Shown in pieces: positions 1 through 9,362 of a DNA stretch of 64,000 bases (within the stretch, counting starts at the first letter, position 1; each line of letters starts with the position of its first letter). Under the pieces are notes generated by a model. It saw nothing but the letters and a program-made list of their open reading frames with translations. It made no database searches and was not told the origin of the DNA. The stretch comes from Acidimicrobiia bacterium (GTDB taxonomy: Bacteria; Actinomycetota; Acidimicrobiia; Spongiisociales; UBA5794): contig JASJDZ010000002.1 in NCBI GenBank assembly GCA_030065575.1, forward strand, positions 1 to 64,000. The letters run 5' to 3'. A program made the translations under genes and the position numbers.

Positions 1-79
1 GCGGGGGGGGCGCCCCGCCCCCCCCCCCCCCCCGACTCTGTTCCTGCGAACCCACCACCGCGCCTAGATCACGGATCCG

Positions 80-643
80 TCAGATGTCGAGGCCTGCTCC
101 GGCGAGTATCGGCTGGCACTCCTTGTGTGCCGCCTCCCATTCCTCCTGGTCGCCGGGGCCAGAGAGACCAAGGTCGATGACTCCACCGCCACCGGACAAG
201 TCCGGATCCGGCATATCGATGCCCTGGTCCCGCATACACGCTGCGTACTCGAGAAGCGCATCCTCGAACGCCACGCCAGCCCCTGGGTCCGCAGCCGTCA
301 GTGCGATTCCCTCGAGATGGCTCTCACACTCCGCAAAGATGGCATCCATCTCCGCCATTGCCGCTTCGGGGTCTTCATCGGGCGATCCGACAAACTCGAT
401 GGGAGGCATCTGCATGCTGCCGTCGGCGCTCATTGTGGGATCACCGACTTCTACTCCCTGGTCGCGCAAGCACTGGGCAAAGTCGAGCATCGCCTGCTCT
501 GAGTCGATCAGAGGACTCGAATTGTCAGCCTGCTCCGCAGCAGGAACGGTCTCTAGCGAGGCAACCGACTCGCCGTCATCGGCGCTCGAACAGCCGGCCA
601 CGGCCAAAGCAAGCAGCGGGATTATCAGGAGTCGTGTATTCAT
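80..643 (-). CDS. secreted lipoprotein with two CxRDQG-type repeats
   Basis: ORF with signal peptide and lipobox (LALAVAGC); internal repeats FAQCLRDQGVEVGDP / YAACMRDQGIDMPDP. Confidence 0.7.
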   Translation of the reverse strand: MNTRLLIIPLLALAVAGCSSADDGESVASLETVPAAEQADNSSPLIDSEQAMLDFAQCLRDQGVEVGDPTMSADGSMQMPPIEFVGSPDEDPEAAMAEMDAIFAECESHLEGIALTAADPGAGVAFEDALLEYAACMRDQGIDMPDPDLSGGGGVIDLGLSGPGDQEEWEAAHKECQPILAGAGLDI

Positions 644-737
644 GAGGCCACGCTACGGTCGCCCACCTAGGCGCCGCAGCTGAGCGGCGTAAGAACTGCA
701 TGAGAATCATCGGACCGGCTCGGCCGGCCCCTGCCCT

Positions 738-1526
738 ATGCTCGACACCACGATGACGGATCTACCCGACTATGTGCTGAAGAACCGAGCCCATTGGGAT
801 CGCCACGCCGACCAGTGGGTAGCCGGCGGGGAGCGCGCTTGGGTTGGTAACCCCAGCTGGGGCATATGGGGCATTCCGGAAGCGGACCTGCAGCTGCTAC
901 CGGGCGACATGACCGGAATGCGCGCGATCGAGCTGGGGTGCGGGACTGGGTATGTGTCGGCATGGATGGCGCAACGCGGAGCCTCAGTGGTCGGTATCGA
1001 CAACTCAGAACGCCAGCTCGCTACTGCCCGCCGACTGGCTGGCGAGCACGGTGTCGATCTCGAGCTGATCCACGGCAACGCTGAGGAGGTTCCGTTCCCG
1101 GACGGTCACTTCGACTATGCGATCTCCGAGTACGGCGTGGCGATCTGGGCGGATCCATACAAGTGGATTCCGGAGGCCCACCGCGTGCTCGTGCCCGGTG
1201 GACGCCTTGTCTTCCTGGGCAACCACCCGCTGGTGATGATCACCCAGCACAATGACAGCGACGCACCTGTGGGCACCGAGCTGCTGTACCCATACTTCGG
1301 GATGCATCGAATCGATTGGCACGATGAGAACGGCGATGAGGGAACGGAATTCAATCTGACGATCTCTGATTGGGTGAGCCTGTTCAACACCACGGGGTTC
1401 GACATCGTGGACTACCACGAACTCCAGTCACCCACCACCGGTCAAGAGGTGCGTTTCTACGCCTCGATGGACTGGGCACACGCCTTCCCGACCGAGCAGG
1501 TTTGGGTGCTGCGCAAGCGGGCCTGA
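738..1526 (+). CDS. class I SAM-dependent methyltransferase
   Basis: Methyltransferase motif AIELGCGTGYVSAWMAQRGASVVGIDNSERQL. Confidence 0.85.
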   Translation: MLDTTMTDLPDYVLKNRAHWDRHADQWVAGGERAWVGNPSWGIWGIPEADLQLLPGDMTGMRAIELGCGTGYVSAWMAQRGASVVGIDNSERQLATARRLAGEHGVDLELIHGNAEEVPFPDGHFDYAISEYGVAIWADPYKWIPEAHRVLVPGGRLVFLGNHPLVMITQHNDSDAPVGTELLYPYFGMHRIDWHDENGDEGTEFNLTISDWVSLFNTTGFDIVDYHELQSPTTGQEVRFYASMDWAHAFPTEQVWVLRKRA

Positions 1527-1604
1527 GGGAGGGCAGCCCGCGCCGACAAGTGGCCATCAGCGATAGCATTGAATGGCTCACAAAGCTGACGAAGCGAGGT
1601 ACGC

Positions 1605-1817
1605 GTGTTGAAGTGGATCAGATCCCGGCCGCTCCAGCGAGCTCTGGATCGTCTGGCGTTCACCATATTTGGACAGCGCGACCCCAACAGCAAGAAGGTT
1701 GGCTGGGGGCCCGGGCAGGGAACCCACGGCGGCGCCGGTGGCCAGACGCCTCCTTACGTTCCATACAACCCGGATTGGGATCCCACGAAGCGCGAGAAAC
1801 GGCGACGGAAGCGCTAG
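1605..1817 (+). CDS. small basic hypothetical protein
   Basis: 70-aa ORF (GTG start) in a gap between genes, basic C-terminus; no family recognised. Confidence 0.35.
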   Translation: MLKWIRSRPLQRALDRLAFTIFGQRDPNSKKVGWGPGQGTHGGAGGQTPPYVPYNPDWDPTKREKRRRKR

Positions 1818-1875
1818 CCGCCTTCCCTGGAGAATCACGCGTGGCCCCCAACCCGCTCGGGTAGTGTCACAGGCC

Positions 1876-3183
1876 ATGAGTACGGGAAGCGCACGCAGGC
1901 ATGGAACATTGGTCATCGTCGGGTCCGGACCCGTTGGCATGGTCTCAGCCCTGCTTCTCAAGGACCGATTCGAGAAGGTCGTCATGCTGGAGCGGCAGTC
2001 GCGTGAGCGCTTCTTTCGTACCCGGGGGTACACCTTCCCGATCGTGTTCTCGCCCGCAGCACTAGCGGTGCTCGATCGAATCGGCGTCCGTACTGCGATC
2101 AACCGAGAGAGATCTCCTTACTTCGGCGTTGTGGTGCACAAGCGGATACTCGGACGCGAGCTCACCTGGACGGCAAAGAAGGAGGACATCTACTCGCATT
2201 GGCGCAACCACATCGTGGCCAGCCTCTACGAACGGTTGTCCGAGGAAGGTATCGAGGTCCAATTCGAAGCAGTGGTCGAGGACATCGACTTCGCAGCCAA
2301 CGTGTGCACCGAGGCAAAACTGGGTGAGGTGCCATTCGATCTTCTGTTGGGCGCAGACGGGATCCACAGCCAAACCCGTGGCCTCGTTGCGGCGGCCGGA
2401 TCGCAACCGGATTCGTTCTCCTCAGAGCTTCTCGACAGGTGGTACGCCTACCGGCTTCCTGCGGAGGGAGCCCTGGGCGAGAAGTACGCCAGCGGAGACC
2501 ACGGCCATGCTCATGTTCACGCCGACAACCTCCGCGAGTTCCCATCGGAGAAGTTCCGCGTCATCACCGTGGCCATGACCCGGCCACAGCCCGAGGTCAG
2601 CGTGGTCGTCAAATACGGGGCGGAACTATCCGTCGAGCGGGCCAAGGAACTCAACGCCACCTTCTTCTCGTCCGTCGTCGAATCGGAGGTGCTCGAAGCG
2701 GAGTGGAATGCCGGGTTCGGAGGCGAGTACAGACACGTTCACGCGCCGACGTTCCATCTCGGCTCGACACTGCTAGTCGGTGACGCTGCACACGGCTTCG
2801 AGGGCAACGGTGACCTGATCAACCTAGGCACAACCTCGGTTGCAACGCTGCCTGGCCTCATCGACGGTCACCACGGGATCCCGGCCGCGCTTGCGGCCTA
2901 CGACCGGACCGTAGGGGCCAGCCTTCGCACCTACTCGGACTACGCAATGCGACGCAGTTTGGAGCAGATCAACTTCGAAGTCGCGGCGTTCGAGGCGGGG
3001 GCTCTGCTCAAACTCAACCCTCACCACCCCAGCATGTGGGGCATCTTCGAGGAGGACTTCGAGATCTGCTCGTACATGGAGCGCTACGAGAAGGAGCGGC
3101 GCCGGATCCGCAATCGGGTCGGCGCATTGACTGCTGCCGTGGCCGCCGCCGGACTGCATCGCCTGTCGCGACGAGCCGGATAG
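1876..3183 (+). CDS. FAD-dependent monooxygenase (kynurenine 3-monooxygenase-like)
   Basis: N-terminal dinucleotide-binding motif VIVGSGPVGMVSALLL and C-terminal FAD motif VGDAAHGFEGNGDLINLG; ATG at 1876 preferred over the longer ORF. Confidence 0.75.
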   Translation: MSTGSARRHGTLVIVGSGPVGMVSALLLKDRFEKVVMLERQSRERFFRTRGYTFPIVFSPAALAVLDRIGVRTAINRERSPYFGVVVHKRILGRELTWTAKKEDIYSHWRNHIVASLYERLSEEGIEVQFEAVVEDIDFAANVCTEAKLGEVPFDLLLGADGIHSQTRGLVAAAGSQPDSFSSELLDRWYAYRLPAEGALGEKYASGDHGHAHVHADNLREFPSEKFRVITVAMTRPQPEVSVVVKYGAELSVERAKELNATFFSSVVESEVLEAEWNAGFGGEYRHVHAPTFHLGSTLLVGDAAHGFEGNGDLINLGTTSVATLPGLIDGHHGIPAALAAYDRTVGASLRTYSDYAMRRSLEQINFEVAAFEAGALLKLNPHHPSMWGIFEEDFEICSYMERYEKERRRIRNRVGALTAAVAAAGLHRLSRRAG

Positions 3184-3241
3184 AGGACCCGCCGCAAGGC
3201 ACCGGTCAGCGGGCCGCGTTCCAGCGCTTACGATCTCTCTC

Positions 3242-4093
3242 ATGCCAAGCGATACCCGGCTACCCAAATCGACCACCGTTGCGGTCTCTCCCCTCGTTGA
3301 CCTCCGGGTGATTCAGCGCCAAGGCGGCAGCGGCCTTCCATTTCTCCTGGTCCACGGGCTCGCGTCGAATGCCCGGTTATGGGATGGAGTAGCGGAGCAC
3401 CTGGCGGCAGCCGGACACAACAGCGCCGCCGTCGACCTGCGGGGGCACGGCGAGTCGAGCCAGGTCAGTGAGGGCTATGACTGGGCCACCCTCGCTGCCG
3501 ACCTCGCAGAGGTCCTCAACAGTCTCGGCTGGGAGAGTGCCATCGTTGCCGGGCAATCCTGGGGAGCAAACGTCACTCTCGAGTTTGCCGCCCGGCACCC
3601 TGAAAGGGTTACTGCGCTCTCGCTCATCGACGGTGGCTTCCTCCGTTTGCGCGATGATCTGCCGGAATGGCCGGAGGCGCGGCGCATGCTGAGCCCGCCA
3701 AGCTTCAACGGGATGACCATGGAATCGCTTGCCGCAGCGATGCGGGTGCGCCTCCAATCCTTCCCCGAGAAGGCGATCGAAGCACAGTTGGCCAACCTGA
3801 CCGTCGACGAGAATGGGTCTGTGCGCAACAGGTTGAGCTTCGACAATCACATCGCCATCCTCCGCCACCTTTGGGAGCACGATCCCGACCCGGTCGGAGC
3901 GGAGGTCTCCATACCTGTTCAAGTCATCGCAGTGTCGGGAGGATCACCATCAAAGCCTGTCCGGGTCTCTTCCTTCGCCGAGACGAGCGGCGCAGAAATC
4001 CACTGGATGGACGGGCATCATGATGTGCACGCGCAGCAGCCGGAACGGGTTGCAGCGTTGCTACTCAATCTTGTGGAGAGGTCTACATCGTGA
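3242..4093 (+). CDS. alpha/beta hydrolase
   Basis: LVHGLASNARLWDGV oxyanion region, nucleophile elbow GQSWGAN, C-terminal His region MDGHHDVH. Confidence 0.85.
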   Translation: MPSDTRLPKSTTVAVSPLVDLRVIQRQGGSGLPFLLVHGLASNARLWDGVAEHLAAAGHNSAAVDLRGHGESSQVSEGYDWATLAADLAEVLNSLGWESAIVAGQSWGANVTLEFAARHPERVTALSLIDGGFLRLRDDLPEWPEARRMLSPPSFNGMTMESLAAAMRVRLQSFPEKAIEAQLANLTVDENGSVRNRLSFDNHIAILRHLWEHDPDPVGAEVSIPVQVIAVSGGSPSKPVRVSSFAETSGAEIHWMDGHHDVHAQQPERVAALLLNLVERSTS

Positions 4094-5241
4094 GCGGACG
4101 GGTGATAGTGATGGGTTCCGGCGAGTTGGCTCCCGGCCTCGTCGCCACCCATCGCGCCGGACTGGAGGCCGCCGAGACCGACAGGGTGGTGGTGCTGGAT
4201 ACCCCGTACGGCTTCCAGGAGAACGCAGACCAGCTGACGGAGCGAATCGTCACCTTCTTCGAGACCAGCCTGCGGGCCACCGTCGAGGTGGCCAGCCTGC
4301 GTGACGAGCAGGCAGACGTCGTCGAGCGGGAGCGCTTTGTCGCTGCCATCCGTTCCGGTCGATACGTGTTCTCCGGCCCGGGGTCGCCGAGCTACGCCCT
4401 CCGGGTTTGGCAAGACATCGCTGTCGGCCCGGCCTTGCAGGCGGTAGTGGAAGCGGGTGGCACCGTGACCTTCGCCTCAGCCGCCTCGCTGACGCTGGGC
4501 CGAACCACGATCCCGGTCTACGAGATGTACAAAGTGGGCGAAGCCCCGCACTGGCTGGATGGGCTCGACATCATGAGTTCGCTGGGGCTGCCCTGCACTG
4601 TCGTTCCCCACTGGAACAACACTGAGGGGGGCAATCACGACACGAGCCACTGCTACATCGGCGGCCGCAGGTTCGGTCAACTCGAGAGATCACTCGATGT
4701 TGGAGTCGTGGGAGTAGATGAGCACACGGCGGCGACTATCGATTTCGGGCGATGCCTGATCGCAGCGAGCGGGAACAGTCGGGTAACGCTGCGCGGCAGC
4801 GAGGAAGTCTCGATCGGCGACGGCGAGAGCATTCCGCTCGACACCGCTAGCCAGCTCCTCGGCACTCGTATGGTCGATCCCTCCAAGGAGCCTGGACCGG
4901 CACCGCAGCGAGTGGCGTTTGATGATGCCGTTGCCGGCTACGACCCGGATGCGGTTCTTGCGGCCCTGCTCGATGCTGAGGAAATTGCTGCCGAATCGGA
5001 AGAGGGCCGCCGCCAACTGCGCGCCCTGCTGGTCCGGACTGTTGCCGCTGCTCGAACCGGGCTCATCGATCCAAGGAAGCAGATTGAGGGGTTCGTAGAC
5101 CTGCTGCTCGAGCTTCGCAGCTCGGCGAGAGATCGGGGCGACTATGGAGCGGCAGATCAGATACGGGACGGTCTCCATGCACTGGGCATCGAGGTCCGAG
5201 ACACTGCCGACGCAACCGACTGGGAGCTGAGGACCGGCTAG
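4090..5241 (+). CDS. S51 peptidase/cyanophycinase-like domain fused to CysS-type C-terminal helical domain
   Basis: N-terminal MGSGELAPG...FSGPGSPSYALRVW...FASAASLTLG; C-terminal LLELRSSARDRGDYGAADQIRDGLHALGIEVRDTADATDWEL resembles the cysteinyl-tRNA synthetase tail. Confidence 0.65.
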   Translation: MSGRVIVMGSGELAPGLVATHRAGLEAAETDRVVVLDTPYGFQENADQLTERIVTFFETSLRATVEVASLRDEQADVVERERFVAAIRSGRYVFSGPGSPSYALRVWQDIAVGPALQAVVEAGGTVTFASAASLTLGRTTIPVYEMYKVGEAPHWLDGLDIMSSLGLPCTVVPHWNNTEGGNHDTSHCYIGGRRFGQLERSLDVGVVGVDEHTAATIDFGRCLIAASGNSRVTLRGSEEVSIGDGESIPLDTASQLLGTRMVDPSKEPGPAPQRVAFDDAVAGYDPDAVLAALLDAEEIAAESEEGRRQLRALLVRTVAAARTGLIDPRKQIEGFVDLLLELRSSARDRGDYGAADQIRDGLHALGIEVRDTADATDWELRTG

Positions 5242-5909
5242 ACCGCAAGCGGCGCCACGAAGCGATGTATCGCGGCGAAGTGCACCGCCGAAGCAGTGAC
5301 CACAAGCACGTGGAACAGCTCATGCGACGAAAACACCCGGGGCCATAATCGCGGCCGCTGGGTAACGACGATCACCATCCCGATTGTGTAGATGATGCCT
5401 CCGACCGCAACCAGGACAACGAGGGCGATGCCGGCCCGCTGGGCCAGCGGGTACATGAGGAACAGGGACAGCCAGCCCAGCGTGACCATCATCCCGATGG
5501 ACAGGTGAAACCGCTGGTTGCGTACAAACATGTGATGTAGGAACCCAATGAGAGCCGTGCCCCAGGCAACCGACAAGCTGACAGATCTCATCCAGCCGTC
5601 GAGGACGATGACTCCAACAGGGGTGAAAGTGGCAGCGATGAGAACAAAGATCATGGCGTGGTCGAGACGCCGCATGCGCAGCTTCCACGACTCGCGCCAG
5701 GGGACAGCGTGATATAGCGAACTCGTCGTATATAGGCCGAGGAGACCGAGTCCGTAGACGATCATTGCGATGCGCCCGGCCACCGACGTGGTTGCGACCA
5801 CAAGGAAGATCGTACCGAGAAGAGCAACCACAGCCGCAGTTCCATGCAAGAACCCACGCACGGGGTTCTGCATCCGGCCCAATGTGATTCGATCATCCAC
5901 CACCGGCAT
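5238..5909 (-). CDS. hemolysin III family membrane protein
   Basis: HlyIII pattern SSLYHAVPWRE...RLDHAMIFVLIAATFTPV...SHELFHVLVVTASAVHF. Confidence 0.85.
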   Translation of the reverse strand: MPVVDDRITLGRMQNPVRGFLHGTAAVVALLGTIFLVVATTSVAGRIAMIVYGLGLLGLYTTSSLYHAVPWRESWKLRMRRLDHAMIFVLIAATFTPVGVIVLDGWMRSVSLSVAWGTALIGFLHHMFVRNQRFHLSIGMMVTLGWLSLFLMYPLAQRAGIALVVLVAVGGIIYTIGMVIVVTQRPRLWPRVFSSHELFHVLVVTASAVHFAAIHRFVAPLAV

Positions 5910-5979
5910 CCTTGCAGGTTTGGTCGCCTGGCGAAGCGAAACGACGATCGGTCACGTGTCCCGGCGTACACTCAGCCAT

Positions 5980-6966
5980 ATGCGAGTAGCAGTCTTCTCC
6001 AGCAAACCGTACGACGAGGAGTTCCTGACCAAGGCGGCCGAGGGAACCGACCACGAGTTGACGTTCTTCGAAGCGCGGCTCACCCGCAGGACCGCGGCTC
6101 TGGCCGATGGCTTCGACGTCGTCTGCGCCTTCGTCAACGATGATCTCGGTGCCGCCACGTTGCTTCGGCTGGCTAAGACTGAGCCAAAGTTGATCGCCCT
6201 CCGCAGCGCCGGGTTCAACCATGTCGACCTCGATGCCGCCAAGAGCCTCGATCTGCATGTGGTGCGGGTGCCCGCCTACTCACCTCGCTCGGTTGCGGAG
6301 CACACCGTGGCGTTGATGCTGGCTCTCGACCGCAAGATTCATCGCGCTCACGCCCGCGTCCGGGAGGGCAACCTATCGCTCGACGGTCTGCTCGGCTTCG
6401 ACCTCGGTAATCGCACCGTTGGGTTACTCGGCACAGGCAAGATCGGCGTAGCCGTCGGCAAGATTCTCAAGGGATTTGGGTGTGATCTCATCGGCTACGA
6501 CGTCTTCGAGAATCCCGAGGCGATTGAGTTGGGGCTGCAATACGTAGAGCTGAGGGAACTATGGGAACGGTCTGATGTCATCTCGCTGCATGCGCCCTTG
6601 ACTCCGGAAACCCATCACATCGTTGATGCGTTCGCCATCGCGAACATGCGGGACGGGGTGATGGTGATCAACACAAGCCGCGGCGCCCTCATCGACACCG
6701 CGGCCGCCATCGAGGGCCTCAAGTCGGGCAAGATCGGCCACCTGGGCCTCGACGTCTATGAGGAGGAGGGTGACCTGTTCTTCGAGGACCTCTCCGACAC
6801 AGTCATCCAAGATGACACGTTCTCCCGGCTGTTGACCTTCCCGAACGTTCTAATCACAGGGCACCAGGCCTTCTTCACCACCGAGGCGCTCGAGGCAATT
6901 GCCCACGACACCATCGCCAACATCACAGCTTTCTCCGAAGGGCGCGACTCCGGCAACGAGCTGTAA
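5980..6966 (+). CDS. D-2-hydroxyacid dehydrogenase (D-lactate dehydrogenase-like)
   Basis: NAD motif VGLLGTGKIGVAVG, VRVPAYSPRSVAEHTVALML, VMVINTSRGALIDT, GHQAFFTTEAL. Confidence 0.9.
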   Translation: MRVAVFSSKPYDEEFLTKAAEGTDHELTFFEARLTRRTAALADGFDVVCAFVNDDLGAATLLRLAKTEPKLIALRSAGFNHVDLDAAKSLDLHVVRVPAYSPRSVAEHTVALMLALDRKIHRAHARVREGNLSLDGLLGFDLGNRTVGLLGTGKIGVAVGKILKGFGCDLIGYDVFENPEAIELGLQYVELRELWERSDVISLHAPLTPETHHIVDAFAIANMRDGVMVINTSRGALIDTAAAIEGLKSGKIGHLGLDVYEEEGDLFFEDLSDTVIQDDTFSRLLTFPNVLITGHQAFFTTEALEAIAHDTIANITAFSEGRDSGNEL

Positions 6967-7011
6967 CCCACGACGTTCGCCGGGGCCTAGCGGCCTGCCG
7001 GTCGAGTAGCC

Positions 7012-7419
7012 CTACACAAACGGGTTGCGGACAAGCACGCCTGCGATCAACTGCCCATCGTTCAGGTCCTCGGTCAGGATCTCTTCGCAGCCGGCGCGCA
7101 CTGCCGCGGCAACGATTTGTGCATCCCACAACGAAAGCGGCTCCTCCTCAGCGAGGGTCACCGCGTAAGCCACGAGTCGATCATCAACTGCGACCACCGG
7201 AAGCCGCATCAGGTACTCCATTGCCTCGAGTGCGGCAAGGTGATCGAGTGGAGGATTGAGCTTGCGGGTGGTCGCTACGTAGAACTCACTCAGCACCTGG
7301 GCGCTGATGACATAGTCTGCATCGGGATCGGCCAGCAGGCGCTGTGCCACTTCCATCTTGGCCGGCTCCGAGCGATCAAACGCGTAGACCAGGACGTTGG
7401 TGTCGAGGAAGCTGGTCAT
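7012..7419 (-). CDS. PIN-domain toxin (VapC-like)
   Basis: MTSFLDTNVLVYAFDRSEP...SEFYVATTRK...LSLWDAQIVAAAVRAGCEEILTEDLNDG. Confidence 0.88.
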   Translation of the reverse strand: MTSFLDTNVLVYAFDRSEPAKMEVAQRLLADPDADYVISAQVLSEFYVATTRKLNPPLDHLAALEAMEYLMRLPVVAVDDRLVAYAVTLAEEEPLSLWDAQIVAAAVRAGCEEILTEDLNDGQLIAGVLVRNPFV

Positions 7420-7652
7420 CCGTCCTCGTACAGGTCGTTGCGATGCCAGGAGCGGCCCGAGCCGCTCGCCCCGGAGTCCACCGAATTGGCCAGGTCGACC
7501 AGATCACCCAGGACGCTCCGCCCCTTATCGATGCCTGCGTAGACCTCGAGGTATTCCCGGACAACAGCATTGACCGAGGTCCCCTGCTCTAGAGCCCGGA
7601 TCCGCGCTCTCTTCAGGGTCTCATCATCGATAGCCAGAGTGAGGTTAGGCAC
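7416..7652 (-). CDS. VapB-like antitoxin
   Basis: VPNLTLAIDDETLKRARIRALEQGTSVNAVVREYLEVYAG, a ribbon-helix-helix-like N-terminus; overlaps vapC by 4 nt; GTG start chosen. Confidence 0.75.
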   Translation of the reverse strand: MPNLTLAIDDETLKRARIRALEQGTSVNAVVREYLEVYAGIDKGRSVLGDLVDLANSVDSGASGSGRSWHRNDLYEDG

Positions 7653-7740
7653 AGTATCAGTGTAACACGTATTCCGTGAAACGGACATGGCTCGACGCTA
7701 TCACATGCGAAACGGGGAGGGAAGAGGGGCAACTCGGCGC

Positions 7741-8913
7741 CTAGTCGAACGATTGGCTACAGATGTCTTCCCAACTGTCGCCATCGAGCGTCTCGAGCCG
7801 AAGGGTTGGGTCCGCCAACAGCAGGCGGGCGTCCTCGCGGATCTGGTCCAGGTCGTAGATCTGGTACCCGGCGTGCCCGGTGGTGCCGTAGTTGTATCGG
7901 GTGATGCGGACGGTTGCAACGCGGTCGCGCTCCATCCGGGAGAACAGTTCCACAAAGTCACCGATTGCGTCGATCGGGATGTCGGTCTCCACGAACTGGG
8001 TAACCGCGGCACTGAAGGAGTCCTCAGCTAGTTCCGCAGGATCAGTGTTCTCGAGGAGTGATCCGAGTAGACAGCGCTGACGGTGCATCCTCGCAAAGTC
8101 ACCAGAGTTGTATCGGATCCGACCGTAGGCCAGAGCATCGTGCCCATCCAGCAACTGTTCGCCCGCCTCGATGGCTATCGACTCGAAACTGCCGTCCTCG
8201 TGGGGATAGGACGGATCGTAGATCCGTACGGGGGCGTTGATGAAGACGCCACCCAGAGCGTCGAAGAGGCCGACAAATGCGGCCAGATCCACTTTGGCGT
8301 AGTAGTCCACCTCGACGTCGAAGACCAGCCCAACCGCTGCCTTGAGTGCGTTGATCGGTGGTTCCTGCGGGCCGGGGAAGGCGTCGGGGAACCACTCAGC
8401 ATTCGCCCACAGATGCGTGATGATGTCGGGGAAGCAGTTGCAGTCCCATATGCCCATACCCTCGGGCAGAGGCGCCTCGGTGAGGTTGCGCGGAACCGAG
8501 AACATCGCCGCATCCCCGGTCTCCGGGTCGATGCTCAAGAGGATGACCGTGTCCGTACGGGTGCCGGTGCGTCCCACCCCGGCATCGCTGCCCAGCAGCA
8601 GGATGTCGAGCTGGTCGACGCCATCCCAGATCCGGGGGGGCTGTGTGGTCGTTGTTGTGGTTGTAGTGGTGCTGGTCGAGGTCGCCTCACCTTCGGTGAG
8701 GTTCGAGTTTGGCCCCGCCAAACTCGTGCTTGGGACCGTCGAGGAAGGTGCCGGGGCTGCGGTTGTCGTAGCCACTGTTGTGGTCGTTGTTGACGCTGCC
8801 GTGGTCGGTGGCGCCAAGGTCGACTCGGTCGCCTCGCTCGCAGAGCAGGCTCCCGCCAGCAGGATCAGGCCGAGCGCCACCAGTGCCACATGTCGAGTCA
8901 TTCCATCCCGCAT
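7741..8913 (-). CDS. LytR-CpsA-Psr (LCP) family protein, predicted lipoprotein
   Basis: LCP core DILLLGSDAG...RTDTVILLSIDPETG...SVPRNL; lipobox LILLAGAC and Thr-rich linker. Confidence 0.85.
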   Translation of the reverse strand: MRDGMTRHVALVALGLILLAGACSASEATESTLAPPTTAASTTTTTVATTTAAPAPSSTVPSTSLAGPNSNLTEGEATSTSTTTTTTTTTQPPRIWDGVDQLDILLLGSDAGVGRTGTRTDTVILLSIDPETGDAAMFSVPRNLTEAPLPEGMGIWDCNCFPDIITHLWANAEWFPDAFPGPQEPPINALKAAVGLVFDVEVDYYAKVDLAAFVGLFDALGGVFINAPVRIYDPSYPHEDGSFESIAIEAGEQLLDGHDALAYGRIRYNSGDFARMHRQRCLLGSLLENTDPAELAEDSFSAAVTQFVETDIPIDAIGDFVELFSRMERDRVATVRITRYNYGTTGHAGYQIYDLDQIREDARLLLADPTLRLETLDGDSWEDICSQSFD

Positions 8914-8960
8914 GGGTAGAGCCTACGACGGGATCGAGAATGTGGCGTGGCTTGAGCGAA

Positions 8961-9003
8961 CTTGCGTAGATTCGTCGGCTCTGAGCCGACGAATCTACGC
9001 AAG
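8961..9003. repeat. perfect inverted repeat, 20-bp arms, 3-nt loop
   Basis: CTTGCGTAGATTCGTCGGCT-CTG-AGCCGACGAATCTACGCAAG. Confidence 0.95.
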
Positions 9004-9070
9004 AACGGAATGATCCTCGCTTAGTCCCCGGGGGTAGTTAGCGTTCGCCATTCGGGCAAGGAAGGTCATT

Positions 9071-9349
9071 CTGCAACGCATCATCATCGTCGTTCTCGCG
9101 GCGGCATTCATGGCGACAGCGGTCGGTCAGGCCGATGCGTTTGTCGATTCCAACGTGGCGCCAGTCCTCGAGGAATCCGAGACGGCGCCGGTTCCGAACG
9201 AGCCCGCGAAGTCATCGCCCGCCGTCTCTTTGAGCCTGCCTCCAAGGCCGGAGCGTCCCGATCCTCTCTCCCCCGCCGCAATCGGAGTGTCCGCAACCCT
9301 TGCCAGCATTGTCTTGCTGTCGTCGCTGCTGATCCGGCAGCGGGACTAG
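9071..9349 (+). CDS. small secreted/membrane protein, probable CTG start
   Basis: AAGGAAGG Shine-Dalgarno 5 nt before CTG at 9071; frame encodes (M)QRIIIVVLAAAFMATAVGQADA signal peptide and a C-terminal TM. Confidence 0.5.
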   Translation: MQRIIIVVLAAAFMATAVGQADAFVDSNVAPVLEESETAPVPNEPAKSSPAVSLSLPPRPERPDPLSPAAIGVSATLASIVLLSSLLIRQRD

Positions 9350-9362
9350 CCCTCTCCAGTGG

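Noticed and set aside
1-33. Poly-G/poly-C run at the window edge
   Set aside because: Homopolymer noise typical of a contig end or sequencing artifact; no biological reading is supportable.
7640-7690. VapB autoregulatory operator
   Set aside because: Only short imperfect palindromes (GTGTTACAC, CACGGAATACGTG) are visible; insufficient to call.
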